Under the pieces are notes generated by a model. It ran no database searches, had not been told where the DNA came from, and saw nothing but the letters and a program-made list of their open reading frames with translations. Positions 6,211 to 12,823 of a DNA stretch of 13,774 nt are shown in pieces; position 1 is the first letter of the stretch, and every line of letters begins with the position of its first letter. This DNA is from CAYGFH01 sp964430295 (lineage in GTDB: Bacteria > Patescibacteriota > Microgenomatia > UBA10105 > UBA927): contig CAYSEV010000037.1 in the NCBI GenBank assembly GCA_964430295.1, positions 1 to 13,774 of the forward strand, given 5' to 3'. The position numbers were made by a program, and so were the translations under genes.

Positions 6211-7197
6211 TGTTATTGTATTGATGAAAAAAGAAGTGAAGATAGTACTACCAATAACAATGAACGCTTCAGTAATCCATCCGGATCGGAATCGTGTCAT
6301 AACAAGATCAAGATAAATAAAATGAATAAAAAACAACTGATATGAATGCTTGCTTATGTATGTGATAACTCGTTTGAGTACATAATGTTTTATCGCATAT
6401 CTGTGAAGAATAAGTAAACATATAGCTGTGAATAAAGCTCCATACGAAAGATATGATATGTCCGGTGGATATTTGTGCATATCAAATGATGTTGGCATTT
6501 TAAGATATTCAAGAAGCAACCGAAATATCATCCAAACACCTGCAATACATATGGTGACCTTTTGGAGGAACCTATAAGTAAATAATTCATTGCGTTTTTC
6601 TGCATCACTAAATAGGAATCCCATACATGTAATAGCTGACCATGGTAGCCAAGCTATTAATCTTGAGTACTGAGTCGGTATTCGAAACACTGTCGATATA
6701 CAAATAAATACACCGATGAATAAAATATATATATTCCTGTAAGTGTTACTGCGTGCAATGCGAAGTAGCAAAGGAGAGAATAGCGCAAGCTGTATGAACA
6801 ATACAGGCAACCATCCGAAGTCAACCCCACCTGTTAATGTCAGGTTTTGAATAAAAAAACGAACAGTTTTTTGCCATCCGTATCCTGTAAAGGATGTTGG
6901 AAATATATTCATAAGAAAAGCATGAGTAATAAGATATATAAGGTATGGAATATATAGTCTGGTGAATCGTTTTAAAAACCAACGTACTGAAACTCTTGTG
7001 TGCTCAACCGGATGTGAATCAGCATATAAGTATGCTGAACAAAAAATGAGGCCAACAACAACAAAATGAGAATAATTCCAAAGAAACCAAGTGGAGTATT
7101 CTCCTAAATGATACGCTAGGACGTGTGTCATCATGACAACAATGGTTGCAAAAGCTTTTATTGCATCTATATGTGCATGACGAGCGCGGGTAATCAT
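6178..7197 (-). CDS. Membrane acyltransferase (acyltransferase 3 / OafA-like)
   Basis: A polytopic inner-membrane protein of 339 residues with roughly ten hydrophobic segments, the usual size for an acyltransferase-3 domain without an added SGNH domain. These enzymes move acetyl or other acyl groups onto surface sugars. The diagnostic N-terminus is present: HAHIDAIKAFATIVVMMTHV, holding the conserved Asp (11) and His (25). The second signature, FLKRFTRLYIPYLIY, carries the basic residues and proline typical of the family. The start overlaps the greA stop by 4 bp (ATGA, 7197-7194), so it is translationally coupled as the last gene of the run. Its 3' end runs 33 bp into mutY on the opposite strand. 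Acceptor substrate unknown; a surface glycan is plausible given the PIG-L deacetylase and aminotransferase genes upstream. Confidence 0.9.
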   Translation of the reverse strand: MITRARHAHIDAIKAFATIVVMMTHVLAYHLGEYSTWFLWNYSHFVVVGLIFCSAYLYADSHPVEHTRVSVRWFLKRFTRLYIPYLIYLITHAFLMNIFPTSFTGYGWQKTVRFFIQNLTLTGGVDFGWLPVLFIQLALFSPLLLRIARSNTYRNIYILFIGVFICISTVFRIPTQYSRLIAWLPWSAITCMGFLFSDAEKRNELFTYRFLQKVTICIAGVWMIFRLLLEYLKMPTSFDMHKYPPDISYLSYGALFTAICLLILHRYAIKHYVLKRVITYISKHSYQLFFIHFIYLDLVMTRFRSGWITEAFIVIGSTIFTSFFINTITLRLRKPNNIS

Positions 7198-7673
7198 GAA
7201 GTAATATCAATTATTTTGAATAGTTTTATGCCAGCCGGTGCGTGAACAGTTGCAGAATCCTGAACTTTTTTACCCATAAGTGATTTACCTATCGGAGACA
7301 TATAAGAAATTGTTTTTTTTGTGGGATCAGATTCATATCCTCCTACTATTGTATAGGTATATGTGTTCGTTTCATCTTGTATGGTTACAGTACTTCCTAT
7401 GTCCACAACACCCATATGCTTTGATTCCACAATTTTTGCAAGTTTTACTAATCGCTCAATACGTCGTAATTGTCCATCTAAAAAAGATAGTCTTTGTCGT
7501 GATGCTTTGTAATACCCATTCTCACTCAGATCTCCCATCTCTCTCGCTTTTCGTAAATGTTCTACCGCCTCAGGTCTTTCGTTGGTTAATTTTATTTTAT
7601 CCGCTATCAATTGATCGTATCCTTCTTGTGTAAATGGTATTCTGGCTTCCTTATTTTGAAATATTTTTTTCAT
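7194..7673 (-). CDS. greA: Transcription elongation factor GreA
   Basis: GreA enters the secondary channel of RNA polymerase and triggers cleavage of backtracked RNA. The 159 residues match the family length. The N-terminal coiled coil holds the catalytic tip as REMGDLSENGYYKASRQRLS, with acidic residues D48 and E51 equivalent to the active pair of GreA, followed by FLDGQLRRIERL. The C-terminal FKBP-like domain has VDIGSTVTI and ends SPIGKSLMGKKVQDSATVHA, the canonical closing motif. A basic/aromatic N-terminal extension (MKKIFQNKEARIPFTQEGY) precedes the first helix, as is usual. The start overlaps the stop of the aminotransferase-like gene (ATGA, 7673-7670) and the stop overlaps the acyltransferase start, so all three should be translated from one mRNA. 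Confidence 0.96.
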   Translation of the reverse strand: MKKIFQNKEARIPFTQEGYDQLIADKIKLTNERPEAVEHLRKAREMGDLSENGYYKASRQRLSFLDGQLRRIERLVKLAKIVESKHMGVVDIGSTVTIQDETNTYTYTIVGGYESDPTKKTISYMSPIGKSLMGKKVQDSATVHAPAGIKLFKIIDITS

Positions 7674-8749
7674 ATATGGGTAATTACACTACAGATATCT
7701 TTGATCTCATTATACTCCACATGAAAGCCCAGTGGGAGAAATAATACTGCTCTTTTCTTACTCCATGGGCAATCAGGAAATTTAGTCCAAACAGGATATC
7801 CGGCACGGTGTAAACATGAATTAATCGTGTTCTCAGTAAATGTATTGCGAATATGATATCCGACCGGAAACACATGAAGGAGCGAATAGTCTTTTTCAGG
7901 AATATGTATGGCATATATATGCCTGTTATACTTATTTATATCTTTTAAGAGATGTGAATACTGAATAACCTGTTTCTTCTTAAGAGATTCAACGAGTGGA
8001 AAATTAAAGTATGAATGAATCAAGGGCACATACCATACGCCGTTATGACCTACGATACTGTCTCCGATAGTATCATCATGTGCTTGAAGAATAACCTTAT
8101 GTGCGTATCTAATAATGCTATTAGATTTCAGTAGTACACCTGTTATAAAGACGAGTCGGAAAAATACGAAAAGAATTGTGGTTTTTAGTTGGTATACGTA
8201 TTCCGGCTTTATAGGATGGGGTATGGATATAATCGTTCCGGCGTTTCCGTATATGAAGCTTCCATGAAGTGGGCTTGTTTTTCTTAAACTATCTATAATC
8301 ACATGGTTTGGATGCAAAATCCTGATTTTTTCAGGGTTAACTAGTCGTTGTACGGCATCTTCTATAATAAGAGTGTGTTGTGCTAATCGTTGTATATACT
8401 CATAGTTATTCAAAATTTTTTGCTGTATTCCGCATGCATGGAAAAAAATAATTACTGCCGGAGAATATTTTTTTCGTAGTTTTTCAAAATCGGTTTTTTT
8501 TATTTGAAAATGATTATCTAAAGGATAAAACACAGGGGTATATCCATGCTGTTTTATATTTTCGACAACATCCATACAATAGAAGTCAGGAACTAGAATG
8601 ACAGATTTTTTTGGCAGCCCTCGGCCGGTAAGCAGGTTCCATAATGCGTCTTCAAATGAAATAAAGTACGCTCGTGCGATATCTCTAGGGAGTGTATATC
8701 GTGATGTTCGCAAAAACGGCAATAGAAAAGTCTGATAATAGGTGAGCAT
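7670..8749 (-). CDS. DegT-like PLP-dependent aminotransferase family protein
   Basis: 359 residues with the fold signature of DegT/DnrJ/EryC1 sugar aminotransferases, though divergent. The segment VILVPDFYCMDVVENIKQHG (50-69) matches the large-domain start where these enzymes bind the cofactor phosphate. IIEDAVQ (128-134) gives the Asp that pairs with the PLP ring nitrogen. IIDSLRKTSPLHGSF (151-165) offers K157 as the Schiff-base lysine. A strongly hydrophobic stretch near 188-212 (TTILFVFFRLVFITGVLL) is unusual for a soluble aminotransferase and may mediate membrane contact. Known members transaminate nucleotide-linked keto-sugars for surface glycans; this substrate is unknown and loss of activity is not excluded. 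It follows obgE after 18 bp with no Shine-Dalgarno and overlaps greA by 4 bp. Confidence 0.75.
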   Translation of the reverse strand: MLTYYQTFLLPFLRTSRYTLPRDIARAYFISFEDALWNLLTGRGLPKKSVILVPDFYCMDVVENIKQHGYTPVFYPLDNHFQIKKTDFEKLRKKYSPAVIIFFHACGIQQKILNNYEYIQRLAQHTLIIEDAVQRLVNPEKIRILHPNHVIIDSLRKTSPLHGSFIYGNAGTIISIPHPIKPEYVYQLKTTILFVFFRLVFITGVLLKSNSIIRYAHKVILQAHDDTIGDSIVGHNGVWYVPLIHSYFNFPLVESLKKKQVIQYSHLLKDINKYNRHIYAIHIPEKDYSLLHVFPVGYHIRNTFTENTINSCLHRAGYPVWTKFPDCPWSKKRAVLFLPLGFHVEYNEIKDICSVITHI

Positions 8750-8767
8750 ATAAGAAAACGATGAAAT

Positions 8768-9739
8768 TTATGTGCTCTCGTTGAGGAGTTGTTTGAGGGT
8801 GTTTTTGAGTGAATCTAAACTAGGTTTATCATAGATGGAGGAAACAAATACCTTGTGGCCTGATTTCTCAAAAAACGTTTTTGTCTTCTTAACAAGTTTC
8901 TCATCCGCCGCGTCAGTTTTTGTGAGTAATATATATTCAGGCTTTTTTATCAATCCAACATCAAATCGTTCGAGCTCCTTACGGATGATATCGTATACCT
9001 TTTTGGGTGTTGTTGTCGTGACATCTATACAGTGCAACAGTATATTTGTCTTTTCAATATGTTTCAAAAATCCAATACCCAGTCCCTTACCTGTTGAAGC
9101 CCCTTGTATTAATCCCGGTATGTCGGCAATTGCATATGTTCCAAACATACCAATATTCGGTTCAAGTGTTGTAAACGGGTATGCTCCGATTGCCGGTTTT
9201 GCATTTGTAAGTTTTGAGAGAATACTGCTTTTGCCTGCATTTGGAAGGCCGATAAGTCCTATATGAGCTATAAGTCTTAACTCCAGATATAGATTTCGTT
9301 CATCACCCGTTTGTCCCTTCTCTGCATACGTGGGTGTTTGATTTGTAGGGGATTTAAAAGCAACATTTCCCCGTCCTCCTTTGCCACCCTGAGCTATTTT
9401 AAATTTTGTGATTTCATCAACGATTTCAAGTGTTTTTCCTGTTGCCACATCTGTTATTCTCGTGCCCAGTGGCAGATAAAATGTTACATCTTGTCCATTT
9501 CTTCCGAATTTTTTCTGGCCTGCACCGTCAGTACCGTTTTCAGCCTCTATGATTTTTTTAAACTGGAAATCAGAAAGGTCAGTAAGATTATGTGAGCCGC
9601 ATACATAAATATCTCCACCGTTCCCACCATGACCTCCATCTGGGCCTCCTTTTGCGGTTTGTCCGTTACGAAGCAAATGCGCTGAGCCGTTACCACCCTT
9701 TCCGGCTTTTATAGTTATATGGACGTTATCTACCAGCAT
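8768..9739 (-). CDS. obgE: Obg-family GTPase (ObgE/CgtA), short form
   Basis: A ribosome-associated GTPase involved in 50S assembly and growth control. The N-terminal Obg fold is glycine-rich and complete (VHITIKAGKGGNGS, GGPDGGHGGNGGD, AQGGKGGRGNVAF). The G domain follows from about residue 158, with G1 GLPNAGKS (164-171), G2 YPFTTLEPN, G3 DIPGL, a G4 reading TKTD instead of the usual NKxD, and an SS in the G5 position. At about 323 residues it ends right after the G domain, so the variable C-terminal OCT domain is absent. Two starts are possible, GTG at 9745 and ATG at 9739. I chose the ATG because an extended -10 box ends 6 bp before it and MLVDNVHI begins exactly like other Obg proteins. 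It lies 35 bp after the PIG-L gene. Confidence 0.96.
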   Translation of the reverse strand: MLVDNVHITIKAGKGGNGSAHLLRNGQTAKGGPDGGHGGNGGDIYVCGSHNLTDLSDFQFKKIIEAENGTDGAGQKKFGRNGQDVTFYLPLGTRITDVATGKTLEIVDEITKFKIAQGGKGGRGNVAFKSPTNQTPTYAEKGQTGDERNLYLELRLIAHIGLIGLPNAGKSSILSKLTNAKPAIGAYPFTTLEPNIGMFGTYAIADIPGLIQGASTGKGLGIGFLKHIEKTNILLHCIDVTTTTPKKVYDIIRKELERFDVGLIKKPEYILLTKTDAADEKLVKKTKTFFEKSGHKVFVSSIYDKPSLDSLKNTLKQLLNEST

Positions 9740-9745
9740 GGTCAC

Positions 9746-9754
9746 ATTGTATCA
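9746..9754 (-). promoter_or_regulatory. Internal leaderless promoter of obgE
   Basis: On the minus strand TGATACAAT (9754-9746) is an extended -10 box. Its last base is 6 bp before the ATG at 9739, so transcription should start at that A. This would let obgE and the genes after it be read independently of the PIG-L gene, and would put the GTG at 9745 outside the mRNA. Confidence 0.5.
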
Positions 9755-9774
9755 TGGAAGTATCATTGCTCATA

Positions 9775-10557
9775 TTAGTGAGCAATATGGTAGTACTCAA
9801 ATATCTGCATTGAATAGTAATACCAGAGTGGAATCCATGAAACAGGAAAAGACTTTCTAAATGAATACAATTGACTTGTATACGAGTAAAGCGCTTGTAT
9901 ACGGAAATATATATTCCCACCGATATAAACTTTCATGTTTGGTGTTACCCTTCTTTTTGCATATGCAGGATCTTTCGCCATATGTTCGGGTAGTGTTATA
10001 AGCGATAATGTACGTTTCGGAAGAGATGCATACATGAGGGTAACTGAAGGAAACTGTTTTTTAATCAGACTGGTAATAATTTCGGAAGTTACTATATGAT
10101 CTTCATGCCCGTATAATCCTGCTAGATCATATGTGAGTATGCAGTCAGGTTTAATTTCTGTAAGCTTATTTTTTATATACATCGTTAGTTCAGTCTTCTT
10201 TTTACATAGTTCACCATCTCCAAAGTCCTCCAAAATAACTCGTTTGATTCCTAAAAAAGCGGAGGCTCGTTCCAGTTCATATTTTCTTATTTGTTTAAGT
10301 GATATATCCAAATGCGCATCGTCATTTCCTTTCTCACCTTGTGTAAGCACGATGAGTGTGGTTTTGCTTCCCTGATCGATAAAATTTTTTATTATACCCC
10401 CAGATGCGAGTGTCTCATCGTCAGGATGTGGATAGATAACAAGTACATTTTTATATGATGATATTGTTTTCGTTGATACGGACATATCATTGGAAATATA
10501 CCATCCGATTATCCATACAACACATACAATACCTATGATAGTAAATAGTATAACCAT
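9775..10557 (-). CDS. Membrane-anchored PIG-L family deacetylase
   Basis: A zinc-dependent N-deacetylase of the PIG-L/LmbE family, whose members remove acetyl from N-acetylglucosamine-type groups on glycolipids, thiols or other sugars. The 260-residue protein opens with one TM segment (about 3-21, FTIIGIVCVVWIIGW). It then shows the metal-binding signature VIYPHPDDETLASGG (HPDDE at 44-48), VLTQGEKGN, and the distal zinc-ligand motif GHEDH in LAGLYGHEDHIV. The TM anchor is not part of the typical soluble enzyme and places it at the membrane; which face carries the domain is unclear. It is the first gene of the minus-strand run and has its own TATACT box 7 bp before the ATG. Acceptor unknown. 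Confidence 0.92.
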   Translation of the reverse strand: MVILFTIIGIVCVVWIIGWYISNDMSVSTKTISSYKNVLVIYPHPDDETLASGGIIKNFIDQGSKTTLIVLTQGEKGNDDAHLDISLKQIRKYELERASAFLGIKRVILEDFGDGELCKKKTELTMYIKNKLTEIKPDCILTYDLAGLYGHEDHIVTSEIITSLIKKQFPSVTLMYASLPKRTLSLITLPEHMAKDPAYAKRRVTPNMKVYIGGNIYFRIQALYSYTSQLYSFRKSFPVSWIPLWYYYSMQIFEYYHIAH

Positions 10558-10564
10558 ATCAATG

Positions 10565-10593
10565 AGTATACCCGTCTTAGGCGTTATGGTGAA
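10565..10593 (-). promoter_or_regulatory. Predicted leaderless promoter of the PIG-L deacetylase gene
   Basis: On the minus strand TTCACC (10593-10588), 17 bp, then TATACT (10570-10565). The -10 ends 7 bp before the ATG at 10557, so the mRNA would begin at or next to the start codon. No Shine-Dalgarno is present. Confidence 0.5.
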
Positions 10594-10616
10594 GACGAGA
10601 ATATTAAAATCAATAT

Positions 10617-10647
10617 TTGACTCTAACGCAATGTCATAGTTTATACT
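10617..10647 (+). promoter_or_regulatory. MerR-type promoter/operator with 19-bp spacer, upstream of the TipA-like gene
   Basis: TTGACT (10617-10622) and TATACT (10642-10647) are separated by 19 bp, the long spacing typical of promoters that MerR-family activators switch on by distorting DNA. An imperfect dyad, CTCTAACG (10621-10628) and TGTCATAG (10632-10639), spans the spacer and agrees at 5 of 8 positions per arm. From memory it resembles operators of the Mta/TipA group. The -10 ends 7 bp before the GTG at 10655, predicting an autoregulated leaderless mRNA. Confidence 0.65.
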
Positions 10648-10654
10648 GCTAGAC

Positions 10655-11401
10655 GTGCAGTACTCTATTCAACAATTAGCATCCCTGGCTGGTATTAGTG
10701 TTCGAACTCTTCATTATTATGATCAGATCGGATTACTTGTTCCGTCTCGTATGCTTGCAAATGGATATCGTCAGTATAGTGATGCTGATAGCAATAAACT
10801 GAAACAAATACTTTTTTTTAAGGAACTGGAATTTTCTCTGGATGATATTGGGCGCATGATGGAATCACCATTGTACGATATACAGCAAGCACTTGAAGAT
10901 CAGAAGACGCTGCTTTTGTTGAAGAAGCAGCGTATAGAAGCATTAATACAAACTATTGAACAAACACAAAAATCTAAGAAAGGAGGTACACAAATGAAAA
11001 AGATATTTTCAGTTTTTTCAAATGACTATATAGACAAATATAAGAAAGAAGTAGAAGAGCGTTGGAGGAATACAGAAGCATACAAACAATCACAGAAAAG
11101 GACAAAGGATTGGACGAAAGAAGATTATCTGCGGATAAAAGAACAAACAGGGGAGCTAACAAAACAATTAGCAGATGCGATGAAGTTTGGCTATGACAGC
11201 AAACAATTTCAGTCGTTAGTAGGAAAGCATCATAAGAGTATAGAGATTTTTTATGATTGCCCGTTATCCATGTACAGATCATTAGGGCAGATGTATGTTG
11301 ATGATCAGCGGTTCACTGCATTCTATGACAATGCTAAAAAAGGATTAGCAATATGTTTACGCGATGGTATCGCATATTACTGTGATCAACGTGAAACATA
11401 A
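10655..11401 (+). CDS. MerR-family regulator with TipAS drug-binding domain (TipAL-like)
   Basis: 248 residues, near the size of Streptomyces TipAL (253). Residues 1-70 form the MerR winged helix-turn-helix (YSIQQLASLAGISVRTLHYY, DQIGLLVPSR, NGYRQYSDAD). Residues about 75-107 form the dimerising coiled coil. Residues about 125-246 match the TipAS antibiotic-recognition domain (EERWRNTEAYKQSQ, then SMYRSLGQMYVDDQRFTAFY, then GLAICLRDGIAYYC). Known relatives bind thiopeptides or other multidrug ligands and activate their own promoter. Cysteines at 202, 234 and 243 are present, but I cannot say whether one matches the thiostrepton-linking Cys of TipA. GTG at 10655 is chosen because the HTH begins at once and the -10 box is 7 bp away. 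No resistance or transporter gene lies beside it. Confidence 0.92.
   Translation: MQYSIQQLASLAGISVRTLHYYDQIGLLVPSRMLANGYRQYSDADSNKLKQILFFKELEFSLDDIGRMMESPLYDIQQALEDQKTLLLLKKQRIEALIQTIEQTQKSKKGGTQMKKIFSVFSNDYIDKYKKEVEERWRNTEAYKQSQKRTKDWTKEDYLRIKEQTGELTKQLADAMKFGYDSKQFQSLVGKHHKSIEIFYDCPLSMYRSLGQMYVDDQRFTAFYDNAKKGLAICLRDGIAYYCDQRET
10981..10996 (+). promoter_or_regulatory. Internal Shine-Dalgarno and in-frame ATG for a separate TipAS-like protein
   Basis: AGGAGGT (10981-10987) is a near-perfect ribosome site. After 7 nt from GGAGG comes ATG at 10994, in frame as codon 114 of the MerR/TipAL-like gene and exactly at the junction between coiled coil and TipAS domain. Initiation here would make a 135-residue drug-binding domain without the DNA-binding part (10994-11401). 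In Streptomyces lividans, tipA is known to make TipAL and an abundant TipAS by in-frame internal initiation. Confidence 0.75.
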
Positions 11402-11460
11402 TTACCGTTTCTCAAGATGCCACAGGTGGAATCGGATCAGTTCAATTCGCATTAGAAACT

Positions 11461-11469
11461 TGGTACACT
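11461..11469 (+). promoter_or_regulatory. Predicted leaderless promoter of the DUF1697 gene
   Basis: TGGTACACT (11461-11469) is an extended -10 box ending 6 bp before the ATG at 11476. A -35 match is weak (TTCAAT, 11441-11446). No Shine-Dalgarno is present, so a leaderless mRNA is expected. Confidence 0.45.
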
Positions 11470-11475
11470 ATACAT

Positions 11476-12015
11476 ATGAAATACGTTGTACTACTTCGGG
11501 GAATCAATGTCGGGGGGAATAATATTATCAAAATGGCAGATCTCAAGTCTGTATTTGAAAAAGCGGGATATACAAATGTCACTACATTTATTCAATCTGG
11601 AAACGTGATAGTTGAATCGGATATACAGGATAAGGAAAAAATTACTTCGCACATAGAGTCATTCCTGTCAAAGGCATTTCACTACGAATCGAGGGTCGTT
11701 GTTCGGTCGTATAAGGAAATGAAAAAAATAATTCAAGAAGTGCCGGATGATTGGAAACGAGAAAATGATTTGCGGAGTTATATTCTTTTTGTAAAAGAAC
11801 CCGTAACAGAAAAAGATGTGGAAAAAGAAGTAGAAATAAAGGAGGGTGTTGATTCTATGAAAATAGGCGTTGGAGTTGTCTATATGTCCACAAAAATGGA
11901 AGGCCTCACTAAAAGTAAATTTTCTAAAATAATCGGTAAAAAAATCTATAAAGATGTTACCATGAGAAATTATAAAACCTCTCGTATTATTCTGGAATTG
12001 ATGGAGCATACATAA
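11476..12015 (+). CDS. DUF1697 family protein
   Basis: 179 residues, the usual family length. The hallmark N-terminus YVVLLRGINVGGNNIIKMADL is followed by the second signature FIQSGNVIVES. The C-terminal half has VVYMSTKMEGLTKSKFSK and the closing MRNYKTSRIILELM, matching the family's conserved K-S-K-F and T-x-R-N-x-x-T-x-x-K/R-L blocks. The family is widespread in bacteria and has no established biochemical role; a cytoplasmic location is expected because no signal or TM segment is present. It is a single-gene unit with its own extended -10 promoter and a hairpin terminator. It follows the TipA-like gene on the same strand after 74 bp. Whether it is part of the regulator's response is unknown. 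Confidence 0.93.
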   Translation: MKYVVLLRGINVGGNNIIKMADLKSVFEKAGYTNVTTFIQSGNVIVESDIQDKEKITSHIESFLSKAFHYESRVVVRSYKEMKKIIQEVPDDWKRENDLRSYILFVKEPVTEKDVEKEVEIKEGVDSMKIGVGVVYMSTKMEGLTKSKFSKIIGKKIYKDVTMRNYKTSRIILELMEHT

Positions 12016-12034
12016 GTATCTACACTTACGGTTT

Positions 12035-12071
12035 CACCGGACATATGTTTTTGCACATGTCCGGTGGTTTT
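12035..12071 (+). terminator. Hairpin terminator after the DUF1697 gene
   Basis: A 10-bp perfect stem, CACCGGACAT (12035-12044) with ATGTCCGGTG (12057-12066), and a 12-nt loop containing a T-run, followed by GTTTT. It lies 20 bp past the stop. The other strand lacks a T-run after the stem, so it seems to serve the plus strand only. Confidence 0.75.
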
Positions 12072-12115
12072 CTAAAGCCTCCCAATTCAGGATTTAGTTG
12101 GTAGATTTCGCATCG

Positions 12116-12772
12116 TTACTTGTGTTTCCTTGATTCAGAATGACTCTCACTTCGCCCAGTGGAGTGTCTGGATTCATTTTTTATTGAATCGTCATCATCG
12201 GAATGTTTCTCTTCTTTTGAATCATGTAGCGCATGAGTTTCTTCATCTGTCTTGTGTTTTTCTTCGCGCGTGACTTCTAATTCGTTTATATCGTCATAGT
12301 CTTCTACGTGTATGGTTGGCTTTGGAGATGGCGTTGCAGTTGGTGTCGCGCCAAGGGTCGGACTAACACTTGGTGTCGGTGCTGGGCTTGTCGTCCCCGT
12401 TATAATCGGCGTGGGAGTAGGCGTCGTTGTTACAGGAGGTGTATATACGTAGGGAGCTAATCTTGACACGTTATTACCATGTTGACCTTGATACACAGCT
12501 GTCATATCAGTACCGCACTGAAAAAATCCTGCCGGTCCGGTTAGGGTAGTTCCCTGTGGTCCGGAATGCATCGTTCCAAGTGCTGTCAGATCATACTGGA
12601 CACCAGATATCGTGACGATACATTTATCTGTGGGCATTGCCGCAAATATTTTTGCCATTGGACCTGCTTTATAGAGTGTAAGCCCAAGTGCTATAGAACT
12701 TAGGGCTATGGACGTTAACATCAGTACACTACGGGATGCAAATCCCTGAGATAGAACGGTTTTTGTATTCAT
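12116..12772 (-). CDS. Membrane-anchored cytochrome b5-like protein with Pro/Thr linker and His-rich acidic tail
   Basis: From the ATG at 12772 this is 218 residues. A signal anchor (about 15-34, LMLTSIALSSIALGLTLY) leads into a small domain (about 48-108). It contains CIVTISGVQYDLTAL, then MHSGP, CGTDMTAVYQ and GQHGNNVSRLAPY. This matches the order of cytochrome b5-like heme domains (I-x-G-x-x-Y-D-L/V-T, first axial His in the HPGG position, second His before the final helix), giving H69 and H98 as candidate heme ligands. C51 and C86 could form a disulfide. A Thr/Pro-rich linker (about 110-155) and a highly charged tail follow, with His dispersed among Asp, Glu and Lys. An upstream in-frame ATG at 12799 is possible; I prefer 12772 because a TACAGT hexamer ends 8 bp before it and MNTKT starts a normal signal anchor. 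Heme binding is inferred. Confidence 0.75.
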   Translation of the reverse strand: MNTKTVLSQGFASRSVLMLTSIALSSIALGLTLYKAGPMAKIFAAMPTDKCIVTISGVQYDLTALGTMHSGPQGTTLTGPAGFFQCGTDMTAVYQGQHGNNVSRLAPYVYTPPVTTTPTPTPIITGTTSPAPTPSVSPTLGATPTATPSPKPTIHVEDYDDINELEVTREEKHKTDEETHALHDSKEEKHSDDDDSIKNESRHSTGRSESHSESRKHK

Positions 12773-12823
12773 ATGATCACACTGTACAGAATCGTACATG
12801 AAGAGGGGATTAACAGTGGAGTA

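Noticed and set aside
11668..12009. Minus-strand 113-codon ORF opposite the DUF1697 gene
   Set aside because: Phe/His-rich composition is typical of an antisense shadow, and it is fully covered by a conserved gene.
12072..12115. Possible terminator for the cytochrome b5-like gene between the two convergent stops
   Set aside because: I could find no stable stem followed by a T-run on the minus strand.
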